The position numbers were made by a program, and so were the translations under genes. The notes under the pieces are model-generated. The model searched no databases, had not been told where the DNA came from, and saw only the letters and a list, made by a program, of their open reading frames with translations. Positions 1-10,006 of a stretch of 64,000 nucleotides of DNA are shown piece by piece; within the stretch, counting starts at the first letter, position 1, and every line of letters starts with the position of its first letter. The DNA lies in contig NZ_AUCZ01000004.1 in the NCBI RefSeq assembly GCF_000430025.1, positions 124,001 through 188,000 on the forward strand, given 5' to 3'. The DNA is from Flavobacterium suncheonense GH29-5 = DSM 17707. Lineage in GTDB: Bacteria; Bacteroidota; Bacteroidia; Flavobacteriales; Flavobacteriaceae.

Positions 1-470
1 AAATTGTCCGTTCCATGCCTAATATTGCGACTCAGATTGGTATGGGGATGACGGTTTTTTCAGCTTCATCGGCCATTGACCGAAAAGAATTGTTTATCGT
101 TCAGAACTTAATCAACACCACCGGAAAATCGGTTTATGTGGAAGAGGAAAAGCTGATTGACGCCGCCACAGCAGTTTCCGGAAGCGGACCGGCTTACGTT
201 TTTTATTTTATGAATTCGATGATCGAAGCCGCACAACAATTAGGGTTTTCCCAATCGGAAGCGGAATTGTTGGTCAACCAGACCTTTATCGGGGCAATAA
301 ATCTGCAAAACGGCAGTTCTTTATCCAATCAGGAATGGATTGCCAAAGTGGCATCCAAAGGCGGAACCACCGAAAAAGCATTGGAAATTTTCAGTGCAAA
401 CGCAACGGAAGCGGTAATTGGTAAAGCCGTTATGGCCGCCAATGAACGAGCTTTAGAATTAGGTTCATAA
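1..470 (+). CDS. proC: Pyrroline-5-carboxylate reductase, 3' part only
   Basis: ProC reduces 1-pyrroline-5-carboxylate to proline with NAD(P)H in the cytosol. The frame is open from the window's left edge, and the residues just before the first Met read IVRSMPN, matching the family's VRxMPN segment at the end of the Rossmann domain, so the 5' half lies outside the window. The remaining ~155 residues are the helical dimerisation domain, with the signature region DAATAVSGSGPAYVF near residues 50-65 and the G-GTTE segment near the C-terminus. The Met at position 15 is internal, not a start. I am confident of the family. Confidence 0.93.
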   Translation, partial: IVRSMPNIATQIGMGMTVFSASSAIDRKELFIVQNLINTTGKSVYVEEEKLIDAATAVSGSGPAYVFYFMNSMIEAAQQLGFSQSEAELLVNQTFIGAINLQNGSSLSNQEWIAKVASKGGTTEKALEIFSANATEAVIGKAVMAANERALELGS

Positions 471-525
471 TTTTGGAACAATAATTGAAGAATAAAAACT
501 AATTTTGACAAACAAATTTTTCACC

Positions 526-1248
526 ATGAACAAACTTTTTGCCTTAGTTTTTTTAGTAGTTACCGCTGTTATGTCGGCACAGGAAATCAACAAATTTGAT
601 GAAAACGGAAAACGTCACGGCCTTTGGAAAGGCGTTTATGAAGATTCCAAACGTCCGCGTTACGAAGGAACTTTCGAACACGGAAAAGAAGTTGGCGTTT
701 TTAAATATTACGACAATACGGCTAAGCTGGTGGTAATTGCCACACGCGATTTTTCGGCGAATGACGGGTCACATTACACTACTTTTTACAATCAGAAAGG
801 ATTTAAAGTGAGTGAAGGGAAAGTAGTCGGAAAGGACACTTATGAAGGACTTTGGACCTATTACCATTTGGATTCCCCTAAAATAATGGCTTTGGAAAAT
901 TATTCAAAAGGAAAACTGCATGGCGTTAAAAAAGTATTCTACAATACCGAAAAAATTGCGGAAGAAGCCAATTATGTTAACGGTGTAAAACAAGGTCCTT
1001 ATAAAAAATATGCGGAAAACGGAGTCGTAATGGAAGATTCCAATTTCAAAGACGGAGAATACGACGGTAAAGCGACGTTCCAAACCGCTGAAAAAAAGAT
1101 TACCGGACAAGGCGTATTTAAAAATGGCAAAAAAGTAGGCATCTGGAAAATTCTTGAAGACGGAAAACTGAAAAACGTAAACATGAATTTTCAAGGGAAA
1201 AAATTTGAAAAACGAACAAAACCCGTAGAAAAATACAACGGGAATTAA
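526..1248 (+). CDS. Secreted MORN/YwqK-type repeat protein
   Basis: This 240-residue protein starts with a signal peptide ([16 protein letters not shown]) cleaved near residue 20. The rest is a series of about eight short repeats with the spacing G-x-x-x-G-x-W/Y-x-x-Y, for example [31 protein letters not shown] and GKKVGIWKI. Such MORN-like repeats are typical of proteins annotated as YwqK-family antitoxins, but no toxin gene is adjacent and export argues against a cytosolic antitoxin. A TTG 21 bases upstream (505) would put seven residues before the signal peptide, so I take the ATG at 526. It lies 55 bases after proC and 14 before mnmA, perhaps in one transcript. Function unknown. Confidence 0.8.
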   Translation: MNKLFALVFLVVTAVMSAQEINKFDENGKRHGLWKGVYEDSKRPRYEGTFEHGKEVGVFKYYDNTAKLVVIATRDFSANDGSHYTTFYNQKGFKVSEGKVVGKDTYEGLWTYYHLDSPKIMALENYSKGKLHGVKKVFYNTEKIAEEANYVNGVKQGPYKKYAENGVVMEDSNFKDGEYDGKATFQTAEKKITGQGVFKNGKKVGIWKILEDGKLKNVNMNFQGKKFEKRTKPVEKYNGN

Positions 1249-1262
1249 TACGAAATAAGCGA

Positions 1263-2450
1263 ATGAAACGTGTAGTGGTCGGCCTTTCCGGCGGTGTGGA
1301 TTCTAGTGTTGCAGCCTATCTTTTAAAAGAACAGGGCTATGAAGTGATTGGCCTTTTTATGAAAAACTGGCACGATGATACCGTAACGATTTCTAACGAA
1401 TGTCCGTGGCTGGAAGACAGTAACGATGCCTTGTTAGTAGCCGAAAAATTAGGCATTCCCTTTCAAACCGTCGATTTAAGCGAACAATATAAAGAACGTA
1501 TTGTCGATTATATGTTCAACGAATACGAAAACGGACGAACGCCCAATCCGGATGTTTTGTGCAACCGTGAAATCAAGTTCGACGTTTTCATGAAAATCGC
1601 CTTAAGCCTTGGTGCCGATTATGTGGCAACAGGACATTATTGCCGAAAAGGAACCCTCGAAAAAGACGGAAAAGAAATTTATCAGTTGCTGGCCGGCGTA
1701 GACGGTAACAAAGACCAATCGTATTTTTTGTGTCAGTTGTCGCAGGAACAACTTTCAAAAGCACTTTTTCCGATTGGCGAATTGACCAAACCGCAAGTAC
1801 GTGAAATTGCCGCCCAAATGGAACTGGTTACGGCCGAGAAAAAAGATTCCCAGGGCTTGTGTTTCATCGGAAAAGTACGCTTACCGGAATTTTTACAGCA
1901 ACAACTACAGCCGAAAGAAGGTTTAATCTATGAAATTGCTGCGGATAATCCCGTTTATACCGAAGAAAAGCCGCAATTTTCCTCCTTGGAAGAACAACTG
2001 GCTTACGAAGCTAAAAACATAGCTTATTCCCCGGAAACGGGTAAAGTGGTCGGTAAACACCAGGGCGCACATTATTACACCATCGGACAGCGCAAAGGCC
2101 TGAACGTAGGAGGAACCAAAGAGCCGTTGTTCATTATTGCAACCGATGTAAAATCCAACGCGATATACACCGGACAGGGCCACAACCATCCAGGATTGTT
2201 CAAAAAAGCACTCTTTGTAAAAAACACCGAAGTGCACTGGATTCGCGAAGATTTGGCGTTAAAACCGGGTGAAACTCTGGATATTATGGCTAGAATCCGT
2301 TACCGTCAGCCGTTGCAGAAAGCCAGACTGCATCAATTTGAGAATGGGTTGTACGTAGCTTTCGAAGAACCGCAGTCTGCCATTACCGAAGGACAATTTG
2401 TTTCGTGGCATCTTGAAGATGAATTAGTTGGTTCCGGAGTAATTTCATAA
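1263..2450 (+). CDS. mnmA: tRNA-specific 2-thiouridylase MnmA
   Basis: MnmA adenylates U34 of Lys, Glu and Gln tRNAs and replaces O2 with sulfur. The PP-loop SGGVDSS lies at residues 9-15. The two catalytic cysteines are visible: Cys100 in the [12 protein letters not shown] segment and Cys200 in the [10 protein letters not shown] segment. At 395 residues it is slightly longer than the ~360-residue E. coli enzyme. The extra length includes an insert around residues 225-260 (from [10 protein letters not shown] on) before the conserved YTIGQRKGL motif. It follows the MORN-repeat gene by 14 bases and precedes the subtilase gene by 26. Confidence 0.97.
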   Translation: MKRVVVGLSGGVDSSVAAYLLKEQGYEVIGLFMKNWHDDTVTISNECPWLEDSNDALLVAEKLGIPFQTVDLSEQYKERIVDYMFNEYENGRTPNPDVLCNREIKFDVFMKIALSLGADYVATGHYCRKGTLEKDGKEIYQLLAGVDGNKDQSYFLCQLSQEQLSKALFPIGELTKPQVREIAAQMELVTAEKKDSQGLCFIGKVRLPEFLQQQLQPKEGLIYEIAADNPVYTEEKPQFSSLEEQLAYEAKNIAYSPETGKVVGKHQGAHYYTIGQRKGLNVGGTKEPLFIIATDVKSNAIYTGQGHNHPGLFKKALFVKNTEVHWIREDLALKPGETLDIMARIRYRQPLQKARLHQFENGLYVAFEEPQSAITEGQFVSWHLEDELVGSGVIS

Positions 2451-2476
2451 ATTAGCGCTTTCCAAATCAGAAAGCC

Positions 2477-4090
2477 ATGAAAAAAGCGTACCTGTTTTTA
2501 GTTTTTATAATTAGTTTTGCGGCTTTTTCGCAAGAAGATGCGTGGGTCTATTTTACAGATAAACCCAACGCTCAGGCCTATATTGACAACCCGCTGACGA
2601 TGCTTTCCCAAAGAGCATTAGACAGACGAGCTGCACACGGCGTGGCCATTACCGCTCAGGACGCTCCGATTCATCAGTTGTATATCGATCAGATTACAAC
2701 GGCTTCAGGAATTACGGTAAAGGCAAAATCCAAATGGATGAATGCGCTTCATATAAGAGGAACGCAGGCCAATATTGAAAATCTCGAAAGCCTTCCTTTT
2801 GTGGATCATATTGTTTTTGCCAATCCGGCCCTCAATCCAGCCGGAAGAGTTTCCAAAAGCCAAAAAGCGGCTTATACCAATAAATTTCAGGATGTACAGG
2901 AAAATTTCAATTATGGTGGTTCTTCCAATCAGATTCAAATGCTGAACGCGCACTTTTTACACCAACAGAATCATACTGGTTCGGGTAAAATAGTAGCTAT
3001 TATGGATGCCGGTTTTCCGGGTGTAGATACGCAGGCGCCATTTCAGCATTTGCGGGATAACAATCTGATTTTGGGCGGTTATGATTTTGTAAACAAAACG
3101 AACAATCCTTACGTTGGCTATCAACACGGTACTCAGGTCCTTTCCAATATGGGAGGTTTTGCAGACAACCAGCTTGTCGGAACAGCTCCGGATGCGCAAT
3201 ATTATCTGTTCATCACCGAAGATATTTCCAGTGAAAACCCGGTTGAAGAAAGCAATTGGGTGGAAGCCTTGGAAATGGCTGACAGTTTGGGTGTAGACGT
3301 TGTAAATACATCATTAGGCTATTTCACCTACGACAATCCGAATTACAGTTACGAATATGCCGATTTGAACGGTCAGGTGGCTTTTTCGTCCCGCGCAGCC
3401 GATATTGCCTTCAGCAAAGGAATGATTTTGGTTATTTCAGCCGGTAATTCGGGAGCTTCTTCCGACCCATATGTAAGTGTTCCGGCCGATGCCGCTACTG
3501 CGCTAACCATTGGAGCAGTTAGCAGTTCGGAAGTTAAGGCAGGTTTCAGTTCCATCGGTCCTACAGCCGATAACCGAATCAAACCGGATTTAATGGCGAT
3601 GGGCGTTGGTGCAACCGTTGCCACGCAAACAGGAGCCATCTCAACAAACAGCGGAACTTCTTTTTCAAGTCCTATTTTGGCCGGAGCAGTAACCTCTTTC
3701 TGGAGTGCTTTTCCGGATAAAACCAATGCGGAAATTGTACAGATGGTAAAGGCTTCGGCCGATAAGTATTCCAATCCGGATAACAATTACGGGTATGGTA
3801 TTCCGGATTTTCAATTGGCCTATACTAATGCCTTGTTAGCAAATGCAGAATTCGGTAAAACCACTTTTTCCGTCTATCCGAATCCGGCAAGCAATCAGAT
3901 TGCCGTGAATTTTCCGGAAAACATTTCCAATGCTCAAATCACGATTTACAATAATTTAGGGCAGTCGGTGTTAGCAAAGAATGTTGAAAACAATGCCGTC
4001 ATAACGCTTGATAATTTAAACGCAGGCCTTTATATTTACAAAATTACTTCGGGTAGCACATTCAAAACCGGTAAGCTGATTAAGAGGTAA
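2477..4090 (+). CDS. Subtilisin-like S8 serine peptidase with T9SS type A sorting domain
   Basis: This is a 537-residue secreted endopeptidase. A Sec signal peptide (MKKAYLFLVFIISFAAFSQ) is followed by a region of about 145 residues resembling an inhibitor-like propeptide. The catalytic triad is intact: Asp177 (IMDAGFPGVD), His217 (GYQHGTQVLSNMGG) and Ser395 (NSGTSFSSPILAGAV), with oxyanion Asn324 in SAGNSG. Residues ~462-537 form a type A T9SS C-terminal domain beginning FSVYPNPASNQ and ending in a basic GKLIKR tail. It is therefore expected to cross the outer membrane by type IX secretion and be released or anchored at the surface. Substrate unknown. Confidence 0.93.
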   Translation: MKKAYLFLVFIISFAAFSQEDAWVYFTDKPNAQAYIDNPLTMLSQRALDRRAAHGVAITAQDAPIHQLYIDQITTASGITVKAKSKWMNALHIRGTQANIENLESLPFVDHIVFANPALNPAGRVSKSQKAAYTNKFQDVQENFNYGGSSNQIQMLNAHFLHQQNHTGSGKIVAIMDAGFPGVDTQAPFQHLRDNNLILGGYDFVNKTNNPYVGYQHGTQVLSNMGGFADNQLVGTAPDAQYYLFITEDISSENPVEESNWVEALEMADSLGVDVVNTSLGYFTYDNPNYSYEYADLNGQVAFSSRAADIAFSKGMILVISAGNSGASSDPYVSVPADAATALTIGAVSSSEVKAGFSSIGPTADNRIKPDLMAMGVGATVATQTGAISTNSGTSFSSPILAGAVTSFWSAFPDKTNAEIVQMVKASADKYSNPDNNYGYGIPDFQLAYTNALLANAEFGKTTFSVYPNPASNQIAVNFPENISNAQITIYNNLGQSVLAKNVENNAVITLDNLNAGLYIYKITSGSTFKTGKLIKR

Positions 4091-4103
4091 TTACATTAAA
4101 CTC

Positions 4104-5045
4104 ATGAATAGAATAACACAACTTTTTAATATCAAATACCCGATTGTTCAGGGCGGAATGATCTGGAACAGCGGCTACAAATTGGCCAGTGCAGTAAGTA
4201 ATGCCGGTGGTTTAGGTTTGTTAGGTGCCGGTTCGATGTATCCGGAAGTCCTTCGGGAACACATTCAGAAATGCAAAAAAGCTACCGATAAACCTTTCGG
4301 GGTAAACGTTCCGATGCTGTATCCGAACATTGAAGAAATCATGAACATTATCGTGGAAGAAGGTGTGAAAATCGTTTTTACATCTGCCGGAAACCCAAAA
4401 AACTGGACTTCTTTTCTGAAGGAAAGAGGGATTACCGTGGTGCACGTGGTAAGCAGTTCCAAATTTGCATTAAAAGCACAGGAAGCCGGTGTAGATGCAG
4501 TCGTAGCCGAAGGATTTGAAGCCGGAGGACACAACGGAAGAGAAGAAACCACTACCATGACTTTAATCCCGATGGTTCGCGAAAACATTACCATTCCGTT
4601 AATTGCTGCGGGAGGAATCGCGACCGGACGAGGCATGTTGGCTGCCATGGTTTTAGGTGCCGACGGTGTTCAGATGGGAAGCCGTTTTGCCGCCTCGTTT
4701 GAAAGTTCTTCACACGATAACTTCAAGCAAACCATTTTAGAAGTAAAAGAAGGTGATACACATCTGACTTTGAAAGAATTAGCGCCGGTTCGACTGGTGA
4801 AAAATAAATTCTATAACGACGTTCAGGAATTGTACGCCAAATGCCCGACTGTGGATGAATTAAAAACGCTGTTGGGAAGGGCCAGAGCCAAGCGCGGGAT
4901 GTTTGAAGGTGATCTGGACGAAGGTGAACTGGAAATCGGTCAGATTGCAGGACTGATTCACGATATCAAACCGGTCAGTCAGATTGTGGAAGAGGTCATG
5001 ACAGAGTTTAAAGCAGCCCAAATTCAAGTGGCATCATTATTGTAA
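4104..5045 (+). CDS. FMN-dependent nitronate monooxygenase / FabK-family enzyme
   Basis: This 313-residue TIM-barrel flavoprotein belongs to the 2-nitropropane dioxygenase superfamily. It opens with NIKYPIVQGGM. The conserved EGFEAGGHNGR segment carries His143, equivalent to the catalytic His of FabK and nitronate monooxygenases. The phosphate-binding glycines are in AAGGIATGRG (168-177), and ADGVQMGSRF follows. Sequence alone does not separate a nitronate-detoxifying enzyme from an enoyl-ACP reductase II; the length fits both. It is separated from the upstream subtilase by only 13 bases. I am confident of the fold and not of the substrate. Confidence 0.85.
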   Translation: MNRITQLFNIKYPIVQGGMIWNSGYKLASAVSNAGGLGLLGAGSMYPEVLREHIQKCKKATDKPFGVNVPMLYPNIEEIMNIIVEEGVKIVFTSAGNPKNWTSFLKERGITVVHVVSSSKFALKAQEAGVDAVVAEGFEAGGHNGREETTTMTLIPMVRENITIPLIAAGGIATGRGMLAAMVLGADGVQMGSRFAASFESSSHDNFKQTILEVKEGDTHLTLKELAPVRLVKNKFYNDVQELYAKCPTVDELKTLLGRARAKRGMFEGDLDEGELEIGQIAGLIHDIKPVSQIVEEVMTEFKAAQIQVASLL

Positions 5046-5065
5046 ATGTTCAAAGAAAACGAAAT

Positions 5066-5473
5066 ATGAAATTTTTAAAGAATATCAGTTTATTGTTCCT
5101 TTTGTTTATTGGGCTTAACGCTTCAGCTCAGGTGTATCGATTTGAAACTACGGGAGTGAGTATGAGTGTTAAAAGTGCAAAAGGAGTTTGGAGTGCTTAT
5201 ACGCCTTTCAAAGACGCTAAAATTGTCATTACGCTGGATACGAATAAAGACCGAATCGTGGTGTATTCCGAAGTGATTCAGCTGTATACCATTTTGGGGT
5301 ATGACGATCCGAAAACCAACGAGCAGGGCAGTATTGACAGTTTTCAATGCGTAAACAACGATGGTGAAAAATGCGTTCTGGTGATCCGAACTGATAAAGA
5401 CAGCAAACAAAAACAGCTGTACATTAAAGAAGACAGCCGCGTTTTGGTGTACAACATGAAATATGTAAAATAA
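5066..5473 (+). CDS. Small secreted protein of unknown function
   Basis: I do not recognise this 135-residue protein. It has a clear Sec signal peptide (MKFLKNISLLFLLFIGLNASAQ, cleavage near residue 22). The mature part is a predicted beta-rich domain containing two strands with DAKIVITLD and DRIVVYSEV and a pair of cysteines (CVNNDGEKC) close enough to form a disulfide. There is no sorting domain or lipobox, so it is probably periplasmic. It follows the FMN enzyme by 20 bases and is closed by an intrinsic terminator at 5480-5500, suggesting it is the last gene of the run that began upstream. Confidence 0.75.
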   Translation: MKFLKNISLLFLLFIGLNASAQVYRFETTGVSMSVKSAKGVWSAYTPFKDAKIVITLDTNKDRIVVYSEVIQLYTILGYDDPKTNEQGSIDSFQCVNNDGEKCVLVIRTDKDSKQKQLYIKEDSRVLVYNMKYVK

Positions 5474-5479
5474 GTAAAG

Positions 5480-5500
5480 TCCCGGTTTTCGGGATTTTTT
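5480..5500 (+). terminator. Intrinsic terminator after the small secreted protein
   Basis: The stem TCCCG/CGGGA with a GTTTT loop is followed by a run of six Ts. It lies 7 bases after the stop codon and separates this unit from pafA. Confidence 0.8.
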
Positions 5501-5517
5501 ATATAAAATAAATAAGA

Positions 5518-7128
5518 ATGAGAAGAGTGTTGCAACTGGTGATTTTAGGAATCGCCTCCGCTACAATGGCACAACAACGCCCGAAACTGGTGGTAGGTAT
5601 CGTGGTCGATCAGATGAAAATGGAATACCTGTATCGTTTTTCGGATGATTTTTCGGCGAACGGTTTCAAACGCTTGATGAAAAACGGTTATACCTTCCAC
5701 AACATGCATTACAACTACATGCCAACCTATACGGCGCCCGGCCATGCTTCGGTTTATACCGGAACGACGCCGAGTGTACACGGTATTGTTGGAAACGAGT
5801 GGTTCAATAAAGCTACCGGAAAAGAGATGTATTGTACCGATGACGCTTCCGTAGCAACCATCGGAGACGGTACCAAAAGTGAAGGGGAAATGTCACCGAA
5901 AAATCTTCAGGCCACCACCATCACCGATGAACTGAAACTGGCCACCAATTTCAAAGGAAAAGTAATCGGAATCAGTTTAAAAGACCGCGGAGCGATTTTA
6001 CCGGCCGGGCATTTTGCCAACTGGGCCTTCTGGTACAGCCAGACTGGTGCTTTTATATCCAGCACTTATTACGGACAGCAGTTGCCGGATTGGGTTACGG
6101 AATTCAACAATCAGAAACATTTTTTGAAGTATATTGACAAAGGCTGGAATCTGCTGAAACCTAAGGAAACCTACAACGAAAGTTTAACAGACAACAATCC
6201 GTACGAAGGAAAATTGTATAAAAAAACACCTTTTTTTCCGTACAGTTTAAAGGAAATGTATGCAGATAACAATGCCGGAGTGTTGCGTTCGACACCTTTC
6301 GGAAACAATCTGATTATTGATTTTGCAGAAAAAGCCATCGAAGCCGAAGCCCTCGGAAAAGACAATATCACCGATTTTCTTACGGTTAGTTTTTCAGCCA
6401 CGGATTATATCGGGCACACCTTAGGGCCGCGTTCCATAGAGTTACAGGATACTTATCTGCGTCTGGATGAATCTATCGGGGAATTCCTTGCGTTTTTGGA
6501 CAAAACTGTCGGCAAAGACAATTACCTGGTTTTCCTGACCGCCGATCATGCCGGAGCAGAAAACGTAACCTATCTGAAAGACAACAAATACGATGTCGAT
6601 AATATTCCGTGGAAGAACATCGAACGAGCGTTGGCGGAGTTTTCGGTTAAAACATTCGGGGTGGATTTATTGTTGAATTACTCGAATTACAATGTTTTTC
6701 TCAACAAGGAAACCATCAAAACAAAAGGATTGGAACTTTCCAAAGTGAAGCAGGCTTTTAAAGATTATCTGTATGCGCAGCCTTATGTGAAAAAAGTGTA
6801 TACCGAAGAAGAAATTTTATCGGCTTCGTCCGGTGATTATTACGCCGGATTTGTCGCCAAAGGATATGATCCGGTTCAGAACGGCGAACTGGTGGTTAAT
6901 TTCAAACCTGGTTATGTAGAATATTCCGCAACCGGGACCACCCACGGAAGTCCGTACAGTTACGATACGCATGTGCCGATGCTTTTCTACGGCTGGGGCA
7001 TCAAAAAAGGGGAGTCGCACAATAAAAAAGTGATTACGCAAATTGCCCCGACTTTGGCCCAAAAACTAAAAATCCCGTTTCCGAACGGTACCGAAGCCCA
7101 GGTTTTGGAAGAAGTTTTGAATGATTAA
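5518..7128 (+). CDS. pafA: PafA-type alkaline phosphatase, secreted
   Basis: PafA is a calcium/zinc-type alkaline phosphatase of Bacteroidetes that releases phosphate from phosphomonoesters in the periplasm. This 536-residue copy has a short signal peptide (MRRVLQLVILGIASATMAQ). The nucleophile is Thr72 in PTYTAPGH. Asn93 (GIVGNEWF), Lys155 and Arg157 (SLKDRGAI) sit exactly seven residues below the published Elizabethkingia PafA positions Thr79, Asn100, Lys162 and Arg164, so the active site looks complete. Metal ligands include Asp31 (VVDQM) and TADHAG. It is alone between two terminators. I see no obvious Pho box, though one cannot be excluded by eye. Confidence 0.95.
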   Translation: MRRVLQLVILGIASATMAQQRPKLVVGIVVDQMKMEYLYRFSDDFSANGFKRLMKNGYTFHNMHYNYMPTYTAPGHASVYTGTTPSVHGIVGNEWFNKATGKEMYCTDDASVATIGDGTKSEGEMSPKNLQATTITDELKLATNFKGKVIGISLKDRGAILPAGHFANWAFWYSQTGAFISSTYYGQQLPDWVTEFNNQKHFLKYIDKGWNLLKPKETYNESLTDNNPYEGKLYKKTPFFPYSLKEMYADNNAGVLRSTPFGNNLIIDFAEKAIEAEALGKDNITDFLTVSFSATDYIGHTLGPRSIELQDTYLRLDESIGEFLAFLDKTVGKDNYLVFLTADHAGAENVTYLKDNKYDVDNIPWKNIERALAEFSVKTFGVDLLLNYSNYNVFLNKETIKTKGLELSKVKQAFKDYLYAQPYVKKVYTEEEILSASSGDYYAGFVAKGYDPVQNGELVVNFKPGYVEYSATGTTHGSPYSYDTHVPMLFYGWGIKKGESHNKKVITQIAPTLAQKLKIPFPNGTEAQVLEEVLND

Positions 7129-7160
7129 AAAAAAGCCCGTTTGTAAAAACGGGCTTTTTT
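7129..7160. terminator. Bidirectional terminator between pafA and lysA
   Basis: AAAAGCCCG and CGGGCTTTT pair around a TTTGTAAAAA loop, with A-runs before and T-runs after. It can therefore end pafA on the plus strand and lysA on the minus strand. Confidence 0.9.
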
Positions 7161-7164
7161 AGTG

Positions 7165-8370
7165 TTACAGTTCAATTTCAATCTGATTTCTCAAAATGTC
7201 CTCAAACGTTTCGCGCTTGCGGATTAAATGCGCTTTGCCTTCATGCCATAACACTTCCGCCGGTTTAAAACGGGAGTTGTAATTAGACGACATGGTAAAA
7301 CAGTACGCTCCGGCATTGCGGAAACTCAAAATGTCACCTTCCTTAATTTCCGTAATTCTTCGGTTGGTGGCAAAAGTATCGGTTTCACAGATATAGCCCA
7401 CAACGGAATAGAAACGCTCTTTTCCTTTTGGATGGGAAATGTTTTCAATATGATGTTGCGAGCCGTAAAACATCGGACGGATTAAATGATTGAATCCGGT
7501 ATCAATTCCCGCAAAAACGGTGGAAGTAGTTTGTTTTACCACATTTACTTTGGCTAAGAAATATCCTGATTCGCTTACTAAAAATTTTCCGGGTTCAAAG
7601 GCTAAAGTCAGTTCACGGCCGTATTCTTTTTCAAAAGCCAGAAAGCGTTTGGTTAGTTTTTTGCCTAATTCTTCCACATTGGTTTCGATATCGCCTTTTT
7701 TGTACGGTACTTTGAATCCGCTACCGAAATCGATAAAATCCAGTTCTTTAAAATGTTTCGCGGTGTCGAACAGAATTTCAGCGGCATACAAAAACACTTC
7801 AATGTCCAAAATATCAGAACCTGTGTGCATGTGAATTCCGTTGATGTGCATATTCGTGTTTTCCACAATGCGCAGCAAATGCGGCAACTGATGAATCGAA
7901 ATCCCGAATTTACTGTCGATATGACCCACCGAAATATTCGAATTTCCGCCGGCCATCACATGCGGATTGATGCGGATGCAAACCGGAATATTAGGATGTT
8001 TGGCACCGAATTGTTCTAAAATAGATAAATTATCGATGTTGATTTGTACCCCTAAAGCGGCTACTTCTTCAATTTCATCCATAGAAACTCCGTTGGGTGT
8101 GTAAATGATGTGATCCGGGGAAAAACCGGCGTGTAAGCCCAATTGTACTTCCTGAATGGAAACCGTATCAAGTCCGGAACCCATCTTCTTCAGTAGCTTA
8201 AGAACAGATAGGTTTGACAATGCCTTGACTGCATAATTGATGCGTAGCTTTTCTACCTTGGAAAAGGCATTGGTTAAACGGTTGTACTGCGATTCGATTT
8301 TCGCGGCGTCATACACATACAAAGGACACCCGAACTCTTCTGCTACTGAGAGTAATTGATTAGATTCCAT
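7165..8370 (-). CDS. lysA: Diaminopimelate decarboxylase LysA
   Basis: LysA converts meso-diaminopimelate to lysine using pyridoxal phosphate, the last step of lysine synthesis. The protein has 401 residues, close to the family's usual length. The PLP-binding lysine is Lys49 in YAVKAL at the mouth of the alanine-racemase-fold barrel. The substrate and phosphate-binding segments HMHTGSDI and DFGSGFK are present, as is EPGKFLVSESG. The C-terminal beta-domain has CETDT and GAYCFTMSSNYNSR, which carry the catalytic Cys and the subunit-interface residues. It is transcribed alone, diverging from the histidine kinase gene across a 211-base AT-rich gap. Confidence 0.96.
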   Translation of the reverse strand: MESNQLLSVAEEFGCPLYVYDAAKIESQYNRLTNAFSKVEKLRINYAVKALSNLSVLKLLKKMGSGLDTVSIQEVQLGLHAGFSPDHIIYTPNGVSMDEIEEVAALGVQINIDNLSILEQFGAKHPNIPVCIRINPHVMAGGNSNISVGHIDSKFGISIHQLPHLLRIVENTNMHINGIHMHTGSDILDIEVFLYAAEILFDTAKHFKELDFIDFGSGFKVPYKKGDIETNVEELGKKLTKRFLAFEKEYGRELTLAFEPGKFLVSESGYFLAKVNVVKQTTSTVFAGIDTGFNHLIRPMFYGSQHHIENISHPKGKERFYSVVGYICETDTFATNRRITEIKEGDILSFRNAGAYCFTMSSNYNSRFKPAEVLWHEGKAHLIRKRETFEDILRNQIEIEL

Positions 8371-8581
8371 AAATGATTAAAATTTTCGTAAAAATAGCAA
8401 AGATCTGTATGGTGTTTTTGTTAAATTTGTAATTATTTTAAATTTTGTTAGATAATTTAAAATTTATAACGATATGTTTGATTCTTCACAACAAAGAAGA
8501 CAGCTGTGGATTATTTTTATAAAATAATACTTATTTGTATAAGAAAAATAATAAATTTATAGACCCAATCTGTAGGTTAAC

Positions 8582-10006
8582 ATGGCTAAGCGAGGCATCA
8601 CAGAAAATTTAAAACTTCCGAAAGTCTACTTTCTTTTTTTTGTAGTCTTCTTTTCCTGTGCGTCGTTAATCCTCGTTAATTACGGGACGATAAGAATTTT
8701 ATCGGCCAACCGCGCGTATGTTAATGGTGAGTCGCACTATTCCAAAGGGCAAAAAGATGCAGTCCGTCACCTGACAACCTATCTCTATACAAAAGATGAA
8801 GAGCAATGGATCTCTTTTCTTGAAGAAATAAGTGTGCCAAAAGGAGATGGCTTGGCGCGTATGGCTTTAATTAAGAATCAGAGTGATGATTTGGTGAAGC
8901 AGGGATTAAGAGCCGGCAGGAACAAAGAGGAAGATCTGGACGATATTATCTGGCTGTACAAAAATTTTAATAAAGTTTCCTTTTTTACCAAAGCCATGAA
9001 AGAATGGGAGGCAGGTGATAGTTCGATTGATGAACTAATTCAAATCGGAAACGAAATCCATCAAAAACTTGCGGTTTCGGATTTAGACGCTGAAGAAAAG
9101 CAGGCCTATCTTCTCCAAATCGGAGACATCAGTGAAACACTGACAGAGAATGGCAGGAATTTTTCAAATGCATTAACAGAAGGGTCTGGAAAAATTAAAC
9201 AGTATTTAGTTTTTGCCAATATATTTTTTATACTGGTCATAATAAGTGCCGTAAGTCTCTATTTTTCCGTCATGCTGAAAAAATTACTGGAATCGGCAAA
9301 AGAGATTGAGCTTAAGAACAAAAATTTAGTACTGGCCAACAGAGAGCTCGACAGTTTTGTTTACAGTGCTTCCCACGATTTGCGTTCGCCAATTACATCA
9401 TTAAAAGGGTTAATCGAAATCGCGAAAGAAGAAAAAGACCCGAATCAGGTACGGCATTATTTCGGGCTGATGAATCAAAGTCTTACGATGCAGGATCAGT
9501 TTATTAACGACATCATCGATTATTCCAGAAACAAGCGAAAAGAAAGGGTTCTGGAAATTGTGAATTTTGATAAAATTGTCAATGATATTCTGCTTCAGCA
9601 CAATTATTTGAGCGAGGCGAAAGCCATCCAAATAAAAAAAAATGTAGAAATCGACGAAATGCACACCGATGGTTTGAGATTAAAGATTATTTTGAATAAT
9701 TTAGTCTCCAACGCCATCAAGTACAGTGATAAAGATAAAAATGACAAGTTTATAGAGATTGCGGCCCATCACGAGGACAGTTTTTTCAAAATTGAAGTAA
9801 AAGACAACGGAATCGGAATAAAAAAAGACATTCAGGCCAAAATTTTCGAAATGTTTTTCGGTACCGATCATAATCTGGGGTCCGGTTTAGGGCTTTACAT
9901 CACAAAACAGGCGGTTGAAAATTTAAAGGGCACGATTACCGTCGCCTCAGAAGTAAAACAAGGAAGTACATTTACCGTAATTATACCCAAATACCATGAA
10001 ACCTGA
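8582..10006 (+). CDS. Membrane sensor histidine kinase
   Basis: This 474-residue protein has a transmembrane helix near residues 14-37, an all-helical periplasmic sensor region (~38-206) and a second helix near 207-231. A coiled linker leads to a HisKA domain whose phosphoacceptor is His265 in SASHDLRSP. The ATPase domain has the N-box LVSNAIKYS, G1 box DNGIGI and G2 box GSGLGLYI. Its reading frame overlaps the following receiver gene by 11 bases, so the two are translationally coupled and probably partners. The ligand is unknown. The periplasmic part resembles four-helix CHASE3-type sensors in composition, but I cannot confirm that. Confidence 0.92.
   Translation: MAKRGITENLKLPKVYFLFFVVFFSCASLILVNYGTIRILSANRAYVNGESHYSKGQKDAVRHLTTYLYTKDEEQWISFLEEISVPKGDGLARMALIKNQSDDLVKQGLRAGRNKEEDLDDIIWLYKNFNKVSFFTKAMKEWEAGDSSIDELIQIGNEIHQKLAVSDLDAEEKQAYLLQIGDISETLTENGRNFSNALTEGSGKIKQYLVFANIFFILVIISAVSLYFSVMLKKLLESAKEIELKNKNLVLANRELDSFVYSASHDLRSPITSLKGLIEIAKEEKDPNQVRHYFGLMNQSLTMQDQFINDIIDYSRNKRKERVLEIVNFDKIVNDILLQHNYLSEAKAIQIKKNVEIDEMHTDGLRLKIILNNLVSNAIKYSDKDKNDKFIEIAAHHEDSFFKIEVKDNGIGIKKDIQAKIFEMFFGTDHNLGSGLGLYITKQAVENLKGTITVASEVKQGSTFTVIIPKYHET

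Noticed and set aside
505-525. TTG start for the MORN-repeat protein
   Set aside because: It would place seven polar residues before a clean signal peptide; the ATG at 526 is better. The same reasoning rejects early TTG starts for sucC, the DUF1456 gene, the TonB receptor, leucine dehydrogenase, nusB, the DUF983 gene and the HAD gene.
505-1248. Toxin-antitoxin system (YwqK-type repeats)
   Set aside because: The protein is exported and no toxin gene is adjacent, so an antitoxin role is not supported.
3373-3786. 137-residue open frame antisense to the subtilase
   Set aside because: Low-complexity Ala/Leu/Ser translation mirroring the catalytic domain codons; no promoter or recognisable protein.
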